Source: Nageia nagi (Eukaryota > Pinophyta). Taken from it: a stretch of 64,000 nt of DNA. Positions within the stretch are counted from its first letter, which is position 1, and each line of letters opens with the position of its first letter. Below are positions 36,940 through 47,954 of this stretch, one piece after another. A program made the translations under genes and the position numbers. The stretch lies in the NCBI GenBank assembly GCA_050084985.1, contig JBITNC010000001.1, positions 65,224,001 to 65,288,000 on the forward strand, given 5' to 3'. The notes below the pieces were generated by a model. The model was not told the DNA's origin. It saw only the letters and a list, made by a program, of their open reading frames with translations, and ran no database searches.

Positions 36940-37638
36940 TGTTAGGATTTAAAGAGTTCATATAACCAAGAGCATTCACAATTTAGATTGTCTTTGGCAA
37001 AGAAGAAACAACATTAAGCATACTACTGAAAATAAACATCCATAAACATCAATCACACAAGAGAGACACAAGAGATAACGTGGTTCACCCAGTGTAGGCT
37101 ACATCCACAGAGAAGCTTTCAACTCTTTTGCATTCAAGTCCTCCAAGCAATACACCAGCAGCATAACCTTGCTACAACCTTCACTTTGGAGTTACAACAA
37201 AGCCTCACTACAATCTCTCTCTCAACAATTACAATCAACCTCACAAGTGCTATCAAATTACAGTCACTCACACACTATCACACCACATCATACATGCCTC
37301 AACTCAAACGCTTATTTATAGGTACAAACTAACCCAACTTAAACCCAAGTTGGATCAGGAAGGTCGTTAGGTAACCCCCAACCCTTTTGTAACTACAAAA
37401 CCAACTGTCATGACACCTAGGCAACTGAAAACTAATGAGAAACGAGAAAGTAACTGTTCTCTGTTTCTTAGCCGGCGCCCTGCAGACTGGTTAGCAATAA
37501 TAGGCCGATTTCCTTCAGATCGGTTGGGCCTAGCTGGTTGGTCGGCTGTCTGACCAGTTGGTCGGCTGGCTATCTGGCTGGTTGGCCGGTTCTGTCTAGC
37601 CGGCTGGCCAGCTGGTCGCAGTCTCCACATTTTTAACA
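36940..37638 (-). repeat. Copia-A 5' LTR
   Basis: Partner of 32235-32933, 699 bp, TG...CA ends. Most of the roughly 27 differences between the LTRs lie in the right half. About 23 are transitions and about 4 transversions by my count, with many at CG or CNG positions. It carries the element promoter. Confidence 0.97.
37313..37320 (-). promoter_or_regulatory. TATA box in Copia-A 5' LTR
   Basis: The minus strand reads TATAAATA in the context ACC(T)TATAAATAAGCG. With transcription towards lower coordinates, the start site would fall about 30 bp on, near 37280, leaving U3 about 320 bp long at 37321-37638. The GC-rich GGCCGG-type words lie in this U3. Confidence 0.75.
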
Positions 37639-37643
37639 ACTAG
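37639..37643. other. Target site duplication, right copy (ACTAG)
   Basis: Exact repeat of 32230-32234 directly after the right LTR. Confidence 0.95.
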
Positions 37644-38916
37644 TGGATTAGTTTGGAAAAAAAAAGGAAGAGGGAGAACCCCCTTTTTTTAAAGAAATAA
37701 TAACAAAAAATAAAGGCTACAAAAGGAAAACAATTATGGAGAGAGGACTCAGTGATGTTTTTAGGAGACCATAGCTAGTGAGTAGAGAAGAGACCATGGT
37801 CAACCAAGGAGAGAAGAGGTCATGGTCATGGGAGGGAAGAGAGGTCATGGTTGCGAGAGGAGAGGAGACCATATTCACACAAGGAGGAGAGATGATAACC
37901 ACATGAGAGAAGGAGTCATCCAACTAGCCCTGCATAGGTTCATCACCTTTGTAGGAGATGATTAAAGGCTAACTAACCATATCTTGGATACAAGAAAAAT
38001 GTTGACTCCCCCTTGACTCAAACTATGCAAAAGAAAAGGCTATCAGGGGAAAAAGGGTAGAAGGGTGGAGCACTGCAAAGGTTGCAAAAGGGAATATGGC
38101 CATTGAGGTTGCAAAAAAAAGGTGAGTCACATAGAAGCAACTGTGCAGGTAAATGGCCACATAGGAGAGGAGGCTAGTAGCAATGTGGGGAGAGGAGAGC
38201 TATGTGAGGAGCTAGAAAAACTACACAAGGTTGAGAGGGCTAAAGAGTTTGAGGGTAGACCCATTCCTATTCATGAGCAATGCTACAAGGAGGGAGGTGT
38301 TGATAGAGGCAAAGATAGGCCCAAACCAGGAAGCCTATGGGAGGTCGCAAACTAGAACAATTTCAAATTTGATTTTTTTTGTTAAAAAAATGTACTGAAG
38401 AACAAACAATTTTTTCACCATATGTATATATAAGATTATATATATATATATATATATAATATATAAAATTTTCAAAAAAAAATTGAAATAAATACCCCTT
38501 CCTCTTATTTAAAAAAAAAATACATATATCTATTGTAAAAATAGCTAAGAAATAATTTCTTGTTTCAAATAAATCAATTTTGCAAATATTTAAAAAAATA
38601 GATAGTAAGCCCTTCCTCAAATTTTCACTTAATTTGAGTATATATATATATATATATATAATACTTAACTATAAAACACATTATTTGCTATATATAAGAA
38701 AATGTAACTAACAAAGTAGTGTTAGTAATAATATAGCAATAATATGTAAGTTTTCTACCAACATTTTATCTTATAACAATGTCAGTAATATATTATGAAA
38801 GAAAAAAAATAAACAAAGATTATACCTTTAAATATTTTATCTCACCAAAGTGTTTGGAGGAGTGAGTGAGATGAACCTTTCACACTACAATGTTGAAAAG
38901 GAGCTCCCACACCAAG
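37644..38916 (-). other. Copia-B 5' leader, distal part (copy 2)
   Basis: Continues the leader interrupted by Copia-A. It has purine-rich GAGAGGAGA/GGTCATGG phrases at 37735-37915 and TA dinucleotide runs at about 38437-38460 and 38637-38660. A 77-codon open stretch at 38122-38355 (plus) runs against the element and has no recognisable domain. Confidence 0.7.
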
Positions 38917-38927
38917 CTCTGATACCA
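38917..38927 (-). promoter_or_regulatory. Copia-B primer-binding site (initiator Met-tRNA), copy 2
   Basis: The minus strand reads TGGTATCAGAGCTTGG three bases after the LTR end, complementary to the initiator Met-tRNA 3' end. It confirms the minus orientation of the host element and marks its 5' LTR. Confidence 0.93.
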
Positions 38928-38930
38928 AAA

Positions 38931-39314
38931 TGAAGGAACTAACATTAACAAGATAATTTCTAAACAACCAAGATCACATGAAAGCTCTCATTCACATCTA
39001 ACAAACTCACAAATAAGAAAATCTCACAAAGTAACTCAAGATGTAAAGTGGTTCCTCCAACTAGGATTACATCCACTAACTAGATCTTTACTTCAATCAC
39101 AAATACAACTCTCTTACAATCTTCTATTCTCAACTCCTACACTTCTATCTTATAGCATAACTTTACTTCACAATTGGTGTGTAATCACAAAGAGGGAGCC
39201 TTCTATTTATAGGATAAAATCCCTCTTTGGATCACCCTTTTATCCAATGTACAAAAGCATGACATGCACATCCTTTTATCCAAGGGACATGCTCATGACA
39301 TGGAGTGTAGGACA
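38931..39314 (-). repeat. Copia-B 5' LTR, truncated in U3 (copy 2)
   Basis: Begins TGAAGGAACTAACA like the other copies and follows them through the TATA block (TTCTATTTATAGG at about 39202-39214) to GGAGTGTAGGACA at about 39314. There the family text (AGTTACATTATC...) is replaced by unrelated sequence. About 170 bp of U3, including the TGTTGG terminus, is missing, so the target duplication cannot be checked. Confidence 0.88.
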
Positions 39315-39916
39315 CACATCCACATACCCAATTCAAGGTTTATGGGTATTTTCATAGTGAAGTTCAAAGCTCACTCAAGATAGTCAACACAACCTAGAAG
39401 GTTAATAAGAAGGTCAACAATGCATGTATAATGATTAATACCATGATTTTAGAATATGCATAAAATGAAAGGTTGTACAAATTTCAAGTAGATGCAATTG
39501 TCAAGTGTAAAACTGCTTAGAGAAGGAAAGCACAAACTCCCTAAGTTACCAGTATAATTTTATAGAATTCAATGATTGGAGAATATGTAATTCATATCTT
39601 CAAAAAAGATTCCCTTAAATTCTTCGATATGATGAATAATTATGATCATATTATAGCCATAATGAAACTCACTATATTTTAATAAAGTATCAAAAACTAG
39701 TCCAAAAGTGATAACTTGGAAAAAATATACTTGTAATACTTAACAATCATTCAACCTATAAATCTAAATGTTATGTTGTCTTACCTCCACAACAAGCATA
39801 ATAAGTATAAAGTTTAGATATTTTTCCCCCATGATAACATGTTCAAAATATCATGAATTAGATAAGTTATGGTTAGATACATTTACAAGCTCTAAATAAA
39901 AGCATCAAATATGTTA
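39315..39916. other. Intergenic DNA, nothing recognised
   Basis: Unrelated to the LINE expected on the far side of the Copia-B insertion, which shows that sequence has been lost or rearranged at 39314. Confidence 0.5.
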
Positions 39917-40426
39917 TGTGAAACCTCCAACAAATTTAGACCTCCCACTAATAGATCTTATTAACACTTAATTTTGGTCCACCTTAGGTGTCCTTATTAA
40001 GTGTTTCATTATATTAATATCATATTATATTATGTATGTTATGTTGGCCCACTTAAGATACTTCTCATATAATTTCATCTTTATTTTTGCAGGTACCCCA
40101 GCGTTAATGCTAGCTTTGATGTGGAGGTTATCTTGTATATTTAAAGGTAAGTATGATTATATATGAAGGCATAAAGATTTCAATCTTGATAGCTAGTAGA
40201 ACTTCAAAGTTCTATTGTTTATCAATACCACATATTGAGATTGGGATCTTGTTATCATGAGCATATCTATTATTCCATATTCCATACTTATATGTTTATC
40301 TTGAATTATCAATTATTTATTTTCCATTGGATCTTTGTTGTGAACTCCATCTATTTGGATGCCTAGCATTCATTCTTTTGTATGCATTGGTGCTACTATT
40401 TGTGATCCAAATTTTGGATCTTTACA
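39917..40426 (+). repeat. Possible solo or partial LTR of another retrotransposon
   Basis: A 510-bp stretch begins TGTGAAACCTCC and ends GGATCTTTACA (TG...CA), followed by GTATCAAAAATATC, which weakly resembles a decayed initiator-Met PBS. A perfect small hairpin GATCCAAA-T-TTTGGATC sits at 40405-40421. No partner LTR, polypurine tract or target duplication was found, so this rests on end sequence only. Confidence 0.3.
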
Positions 40427-42300
40427 GTATCAAAAATATCATGTTCAATATGTTTAATGTGTTATATTAGTCATTTGCTTTTTCACACTTCTTTCAGATA
40501 TAAAATCCAATTCAATTTGATGGAGATATATGATTTCTAAGTTTGGGTATTTTTTATTAAAAAAATATAAGAGGCACTAAAAAAAGAAAAAAAAACCAAT
40601 TTTTCAAGTTTTGATTCATGTTTATTTTATTATATCATGTTGTAGATCTCATTTTCCTCTTTTTTTTCACTTTTTATGGTTCATGAAACCGACTTCATGA
40701 TCAAAAGTTATTGCATTTTGAAGTATGTAATTTTTTTAATGAAATGGGGGATGTTTTGGAGGCCATATTTGTGGGGGTATTTTGTAAGCTAGATTGCAAG
40801 CTACCAAGTGGCACATTGTGATTAGATTTGTCCCAAATATTAGTTTTTGCATGTAATTTTATTTCTCTAAGGTGTTTTTAATATTTTTATTGGTTATAAC
40901 TCCTATTATTGGGCTGAGATTAATTTGAATGCTTGTAACAATCTAAAGAGTGTATTTTTACCTATTTGTAAGCTCTTTTTGAGAGATTGTTGTAACCAAT
41001 TGAGCTAAACTAAATGGGTACTTGAATATGATTTTATTTTTATTATCTTCTTACTTGTAACACATCCAAATTTGACTTCAAAATTTTGTATAAAGAAGGA
41101 GCAAATTGGACATACATATGAGAGGAGATTTTTGGAGAGTTTAGTTTAGTTTTGGAGGTGAATTTCAAAGTTGAAGATTGTGTGTGAATGTGAGAAGAGG
41201 CTAGAGAATTATGGAGGTCCTTTTTGTACTTGAATTCCACCTACTTTAAAGAGAGAGCTAAGATTTTTGGAGTAGCCCATAGTGGGTGAACTAGAGTAAA
41301 TTTGTTTGTCATTTATCTTCTTGGAGTTCTAATTCTTCTCTAGTTTTGCATTCATTATGTCTAAATTTCCTTACAAAAATTGATTGATTTTAACTATGGA
41401 ATGGTCCTTTTATGAGATTCAAAGTTAAAATTTAATTCTTAAAGTTTATGGATTATTTTGGGATTAATGTCCATGCTTTTATGGACATTTGCATTGTTAT
41501 TCTAGTCTATGATGCTCTATAGGGATTCATATATGAAGATCAACACTCTTGATAAGCTCCTATCTACATATAATATTCATCTTTGGGTAAGAATAATAGG
41601 TATTCATCTTTCACTTATTCCTAATCTCATTAGTTTGATTGTTATCTTGATCTAATAATCTAGATTTGTTACTAACTATCATATTCATTTACATTTATAT
41701 TATTTATACTATTATTTTATGTTATATATATTATTGATCTTTGTTTATTTTAATATAAAGATAATACATTACCACATGTGAATGTTTAATATAGTTACTA
41801 CTTAGCTTTCACTTGGGGTCACTAAAAATATTCAACATATTGGTACCCACCTTAAAGTTGAATCAACCATATTTTTTTTTAAAAGTAGATTTTTTATTTC
41901 TAGGGCATCATATTTTCTATTGAATATTCTATTGGAATCCCTATGTTTTGTTTGATTTTTGTTTATCTTAATTTTTTACAAATTTAGATTCAAACCCTAT
42001 TGCTCTAAAGTTGTTGAAAACTTTAAGGAGGTTTTATTTTGTAGAATTTTGTTCTTGATCAAAAACTTTGATTTTCAACCTATTTTTTAAATATTTTATG
42101 CATGCTTATGCCTTATAGCTTTTTCCAAATCTTATATATTTATTGTAGGTATTTTTCATAAGGTGATATGAATATTGACTAATACTCCTAAGCACTTTGC
42201 AACTATCCAATGAAATGTTATCTATTTGGTAGGAAAATCATTTTGACCAACTTATTTTGGGTTGGGGTCCCTCAAATACCCCAAAAAATACTCATTCTAA
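40427..42300. other. Intergenic DNA, nothing recognised
   Basis: No gag or pol phrase follows the putative LTR. Only short open stretches are present. Could be retrotransposon leader or old unique DNA. Confidence 0.5.
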
Positions 42301-42559
42301 TGCAAAGCAAATTGGGTCTCATTCCACATTGAAAGCTAATATTGGAAATGGCTCATTCAGTACCTAGAAAACTTATTTTCATGATGTTGTTAGAAATAAG
42401 GCATCATCAACACAATGCTATTCAAGACCTAAAAAGCTCTTTCAATGCCTATGAATCCAACACAAGGATCCCAATGAAATTAAAAATGGATTATTGAAAG
42501 CCATTGATGAAGTGCCACATGTTAAAATCAAGAGCTAAAGGATATGAAATAGTATAGAC

Positions 42560-43305
42560 ACCTTCATGACTCAGGGGGTAATTTGTAGGATCTTGGAAGT
42601 AAGAATCTAACAACAAGACAAAAAAGTTGGGGTGCTAATACTTGGGACACCAAAGGTGAGGTAACAGTTAGCCATTATACTAGTGGTTACTTCATAGCAA
42701 TGTTTTCCACTGCAAAAGATAGGGATAATGTATTTCAAGGGGGCACATGGTTTTATAGTAGAGTTGGACTAGTTATGAAGCCTTGGTACTTTAACTTAAA
42801 GCCAAGAGAGGAGATTACAATAGAAGAAACCATTTGGATCATGCTACCCAATTTACTACCAATTCTATTAGAAGAGGAACATTTTAAAATGATTCAAAAT
42901 TCCATAGGGGTTTACCTATGCACATCAGAATGTACCTATGAGATGAAATCAATTGCATATGCTATAATATTTGTACACATAGATTTGGAACCTCCTCTCC
43001 TTGCCAAAGATCTAATAAGCCTGCTAGATTATGGAATAGAAATGGAACAACCAATTGATTATGAAAATATCCCATTTAGATGTAGAGTGTACTCATAATA
43101 CAACCATTTGGCCAAAATGTTCCCTTACTCAATTTTAAAATCTCTTGAACTAGAGGATGCTATGGATGAGTTCCAACAACTAAAACACAAATCTCCTTTA
43201 TGTAATTCTTCCTTGCATATTGAGAGAATTAAGCCTAATATACTAAAACTCTATTTTACCAAGATCTCAAGAAATCTCTTCTACAACATCCTCACAACAT
43301 CATAA
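42560..43305 (+). pseudogene. LINE ORF1 fragment with a long open DUF4283 block
   Basis: 42700-43098 is open for 132 codons and reads as a nearly clean DUF4283 domain: KDRDNVFQGGTWFYSRVGL (residues 6-24), MKPWYFNLKPREE, then a P-x-W-MLPNLLP equivalent, an IGVYL helix and the terminal IDYENIPFRCR (118-128). At that point family members go into a zinc knuckle of the CRxCxxxGH type. Here it reads CRVYS and stops. 43108-43305 continues in another frame. Upstream (42300-42700) earlier ORF1 phrases remain with stops. There is no endonuclease or RT behind it, because a Copia-B LTR starts at about 43306. Confidence 0.75.
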
Positions 43306-44753
43306 ACAAGATAGCTAATCTCACAAAGATAACATAAATATAAAATGGTTCTTCTCCAACCAAGGGAGTACAACCACTAATCTAAGATATTCTTATTCTG
43401 AAAGTACTTCTCATAATAACTCTTCCTATTTCACCTAACAATCCTAAAGCATAACAAGACTACAAACTTGAGTGAGTAATCCCAAGGAGAGGTCCCTCTA
43501 TTTATAGTCCAAAAACCTCCCTTGGATAACTATTTTAGCCAATGTACAAATTCATGTCATGCATCACCGTTTTATCGAAGGGGCATGACCATGAGATGGA
43601 ATGTAGGACAAGTTACATTATTTATTCATAAATACTTAAAAGTTATCTAGGAATAATTTTAAGTATTATTGAATTTACATTACCTTATTCCCTAAATACT
43701 TAAGGTATATAGGATACCTTTAAGTATTAGATAAATTTATATCAATATACCTTACAATAATGCATTATACATTCCAACAACTCTCTCTTAATGTATTATT
43801 GGGATAAGTAGATAGAAGAAAGAGAGATTAAAAGAGAGTTCTCCTACATAGAGATACAATTGAAGATGATAACATTTACATCTTTGAGAAATAAGTAATA
43901 TCTTAGAATGAATCTCATTACAACACCATTTGAAAAAATATTTTACAATACAATCATTAACCTAATTTATTTCATTGTACAAAGTAGTCATTCAACACAA
44001 GTTAACATGATGAGCCTCCATGAGCCTGCCCACTCAAAGTAGGTAACATACATTATTAGGAAGAAGTGTGCAAGCTACAAGAAGTTCATAAACAAGATCA
44101 ATTAGATGCATAATATAAACATTCATATCAACATAAGATAAATGAATTAAGTAATACCACCCATAAACTTATCAATGGTGTATTATAAATCATCATGAAG
44201 ATGACAAGCCAATATCTCATAGTCACCTAGTATATAAAAAATATGTATTGATCAACATCAAAAAATGGAGCATAAGCACATACAAGTTCCTCACATATGG
44301 ATAACCAAACAATGGCAAAATACATAAATTGATTTCCCACATATTGATAGTTAAAATAGTGCTAGTAGAATCCAACATATACCACTAGTTCATCACATAA
44401 AGCAAATTAACCATGAATGTGTACATCATTTGCTAAAAAATGTACAACTAGTTCCTCACATGGAGTGAACTAACTACAAAAGTGTACATCAAATGCATCT
44501 AAAAAGTACAACTAATTTCTCACATGGAGCAAACTAACCATGAAGGTGTACACAAAGATCAACTCTATACAATAAAAAATATCCTCCTAGGGATGAAGTT
44601 TTCATCACAAACATGAATTAAATCAAACTTCATTCCCCCTTAAGGGTAACTTCACCAACCCAATAGATTCCTTAAGATTGAAAATTGGCGATTGGGTCTT
44701 GGTGAAGAAATCAATAGAGTTTAGGATTGATGAAATATACTATAATTGAAGTA
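43306..44753 (-). mobile_element. Copia-B 3' end (divergent LTR and 3' UTR), truncated
   Basis: LTR at about 43306-43779: the inner landmarks CTCTATTTATAGTCC (43496-43510), GGGGCATGACCATGAGATGGAATGTAGGACAAGTTACATTA and the end TATACATTCCAACA are all present but clearly more diverged than in the other copies, with an extra about 60-bp repetition of the CTTAA-GTAT-AGG phrase at 43640-43725. The 3' UTR follows to 44753 and is cut off by the next LTR before any pol sequence appears. It is probably an older subfamily member. Confidence 0.75.
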
Positions 44754-47480
44754 TGAATGAATAAACACTAATAATATAATTCTTCAATAACCAAGATGAC
44801 ATGAAAGCTCATAAATCTCATATAACAACTCACAAAGCAATATCACAACACAACAAAGATGTAAGTGGTTCCTCCAACTAGGAGTACATCCACTAACTAT
44901 ATCTTTACTTCAATCACAAATACAACTCTCTTACAATCCTCTAATCTCAACTCCTAAGCACTATCCTATAGCATAACTTTACTCTACAATTGGTGTTTGA
45001 TCACAAAGAGGAGAGCCTTCTATTTATAGGCCAAAATACCCTCTTTGGATCACCCTTTTATCTAATGTACAAAAGCATGACATGCAATCCTTTTACCCAA
45101 GGGGCATGCTCATACATGGAGTGTAGGACAAGTTATATTACCATATTCACTTAAATACTTAAGGTATCAAATGATATCCTTAAGTATTAGTGAACTTACA
45201 TAGAAAATTATTACATAACCTTTACAATAATGCATTATACATTCCAAACACTCCCCCTTAATGTAATATTGGGATAGAGTGAATAAGAGAGAAGAAGAAG
45301 AGAAAGTAAGAGATTTCTCCTTCAAACAGATACAACATAGATAAATTTTTTTTACATATTTGTGAAGTAAGAAAGATCTAGTTTGAGACTCACTACATTG
45401 CCAAATACAATCATTAACCATAATCGATTTCAATGTACATGAAGTAGTCATCCAACTGAAGTCTAGATGAGTCTCCATGAGCTTCCATACTTGAAGTAAG
45501 TAACCTACAATCTTAAGAGAATCTGTAAGTCAAAAAATAGTTTAGACAACAAGATTAGTTAGATGCAACATGATCATATCAACAAGGATAGATGTATAAA
45601 CAATTCCATCATAAAACTAATCAATGGTACACTATAAGCCATCACAAAAATGCTATGCCTAAAACTCATAGTCACCTACTATATATAAAACATGTGTTGA
45701 TTATCATTAGAAAATAGAGCATGCACATATGAGTTCCTCACATATGGATAGCTAAATAGTGCCAAAAGACACATAAGAGTTCCTCACATGGATAACTGAA
45801 TAGTGCTAGATTGGCCAATATTTTACTTTAAAAATTTGTACAACAAGTTCTTCATGCAAAGCAAACTTACCACGAAGGTGTACAACAAAATCAACACTAT
45901 TCAATACTATACAACACAAAATCCTCCTAAGGGTGAAGTTGTCATCACAAGAATTCATCCAAAACAGTTATCATCATAAACTTGAATTCACCATAAGAAT
46001 TCAAACTTCACTCCCCCTTGAGGGAAACTTCACCAACCTAATAGGATCCCTAAGCTTATAGAACTAAGCTTCTAGGAGGGGCTTGGTGAATAAATACAAA
46101 GTTCAAGGTGGATGGATAATATCTCAGGTGTATAATGCCATCAAGAATCTTCTCCTTGATAAAATGGTATGGATTTCCATATGTTTTATTCTTTAATGGA
46201 ACATAAGATTCTTAGCTAAAGAAAAAGTTGACTAATTATCTAAAAAATCAAAGATGAACCACTTTGCTCATACCCAATTTCTTTCAGAAGATGCCTTAGC
46301 CAAATAGCTTCCTAGGCTACAACAAATATGGCTCAATATTAACTTTTGTGGTGGAAAGAGAAATAGTAGGCTACTTCTTGGAAGCCTAAGAGATAGCACC
46401 TAAACTAATGTTAAACACATACGCAGAGGTTGACTTCCTATCATCTCTATCTCTCTCATAGTTAGAATCTGAGAATCTAAAGAGAATAAATGAGGGCAAC
46501 TTAAATACTTGAGAGTAAGATCCTTATTCCCTACAACATACCTCAAGATTTGCTTAATAGCATTGAGGTGTAAACATATGGTTTCTACATGAATCATGCC
46601 ATCAGATTCATTGCAAAGACAATATCTAACTTGAAATAGTCAATACAAAAGACTACCAATTAATTACCTATAAGATGTAGCATCAACTAACTAAGAGTTG
46701 GAAACTCAAAGAAATAATGATTTTAGGAGAGACTAGGATCACAACATATCTACATTCCTCATTCTAAACTTCTATAAGATGTCTGATATATACTTAGATT
46801 GATTAAGATAAGTACAATCTTTGTATTGATACACTTGCATTCCAAGATAGTAGTGCAAGAGATCAAGATCAGTTATTTCAAATGTTGCCTTAAGTTTGGA
46901 TATGCACTCTTGAATGATTCAATCATTATTTCAGTAAGTAAAAGATCATCCATCATAAAAGAGAATCAAGACCACATCATTTCTTTAATTTAGCATATAT
47001 AGATCAAAGTCAAAAAAACACTTGGAGAAACTAATTTCTACAAAATACCCTAAAATCTTCCTATATAAGCTCTAGTGCTTGCTTAGTCCATACAATGAAT
47101 TTTTAGCTTGACACAAAGGATTCTTTACCTTCACAATAAAGCCTTCTAGTTGATTCATGAAGATTTCCACATCTAAATCACCATTGAGAAATGCACTCTT
47201 GACTTCAAGTTGAAAAACATTCCATTCTTGAGCTATAGAAAGATCAAGGATAATTCTCACAATAGGCATATTTTCTATGGGAGCAAAGGTTTCCTCATAA
47301 TTTACACCATATTTTTGAGTAAAACCTTTGGCTACTAACCTTGCTTTGTATTTCTTAAATTCTCAACTGAATTGAACTTGACCTTGTAGATCCACTTATT
47401 GCCAATCACATTCTTCTCATTAGGATAAGGAACCAAATCCCAAGTTTTATTTTTCATAAATGCCTTATACTCCACTTTCA
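44754..47480 (-). mobile_element. Copia-B 3' half: LTR, 3' UTR, RNase H, RT (truncated)
   Basis: LTR at 44754-45250 (starts TGAATGAATAAACACT, ends ATTCCAAACA, with one extra A), then CTCCCCCTTAATG, the complement of the polypurine tract. 3' UTR to about 46030 with a single about 53-bp double repeat at 45725-45815, RNase H to about 46620, and RT to 47480. There the RT reading stops mid-domain at the LTR of the next copy. Confidence 0.85.
46620..47480 (-). pseudogene. Copia-B reverse transcriptase N-terminal and middle part
   Basis: 47335-47480 holds KNKTWDLVPYPNEKNVIGNKWIYKVKFN, the RT opening. 47072-47269 holds FQLEVKSAFLNGDLDVEIFMNQLEGF and NSLYGLSKH, motifs A-region and palm of Copia RT (the KSLYGLKQ block reads NSLYGLSK). 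The YMDD region at about 46930 is degraded. Frameshifts occur between blocks. The opposite-strand open frame at 46799-46993 is a complement artefact. Confidence 0.8.
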
Positions 47481-47954
47481 AGATAATTTCTAAACAACCA
47501 AGATCACATGAAAACTCACAAATCTCATATAACAAACTCACAAAGTAATCTCACAATAGAACACAAGATGTAAGTGGTTCCTCCAACTAGGAGTACATCC
47601 ACTAACTAGATCTTTACTTCAATCATAAATACAATCTCTTACAATCCTTTAATCTCAACTCCTAAGCACTATCCTATAGCATAACTTTACTCCACAATTG
47701 GTGTGTGATCACAAAGAGGGAGCCTTCTATTTATAGGATAAAATCTCTTGTTCGATCACCCTTTTATCCAATGTACAAAAGCATGACATGCACATCCTTT
47801 TACCCAAGGGGCATGCACATGAAATAGTGTAGGACAAGTTACATTATCATATTCATTTAAATATTTAAGGTATCAAATATGCCCTTAAGTATTAGTGAAA
47901 TTACATAGAAGATTATTACATAACCTTTATAATAATGCATTATACATTCTAACA

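Larger units (their letters stand above)
32235..37638 (-). mobile_element. Copia-A: near-complete Ty1/Copia retrotransposon (TNT1/Tork type)
   Basis: 5404 bp. Two 699-bp LTRs, a perfect 5-bp target duplication, PBS for initiator Met-tRNA, polypurine tract, and a gag-pol region that stays in one reading frame for about 3.9 kb with order gag, zinc knuckle, protease, integrase, RT, RNase H. Integrase before RT is the Copia order, and the gag and pol phrases resemble TNT1-94 type elements. Four nonsense codons between 34323 and 34733 are the only breaks I find. It is nested inside the leader of Copia-B copy 2 and is the youngest insertion in the window whose relative age can be read. Confidence 0.97.
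25377..39314 (-). mobile_element. Copia-B element, copy 2, interrupted by nested Copia-A
   Basis: 3' LTR at 25377-25853, then on the minus strand 3' UTR, RNase H, RT, integrase, protease, gag and leader up to 32234. The nested Copia-A with its target duplication follows, then the leader resumes at 37644-38916. The PBS is at 38917-38927 and a 5' LTR truncated in U3 at 38931-39314. Without the insert the element is about 8.5 kb, most of the excess over ordinary Copia elements being the leader of more than 2.5 kb. It was inserted into the LINE before Copia-A entered it. Confidence 0.9.

Noticed and set aside
38122-38355. 77-codon plus-strand open frame with charged, protein-like text
   Set aside because: Lies in the Copia-B leader against the element's direction. 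I could not link it to any family, and the purine-rich leader gives Glu/Gly/Lys codons by composition.
38435-38662. TA dinucleotide runs as a promoter or matrix-attachment signal
   Set aside because: Simple microsatellites in AT-rich leader DNA. Nothing supports a regulatory role.
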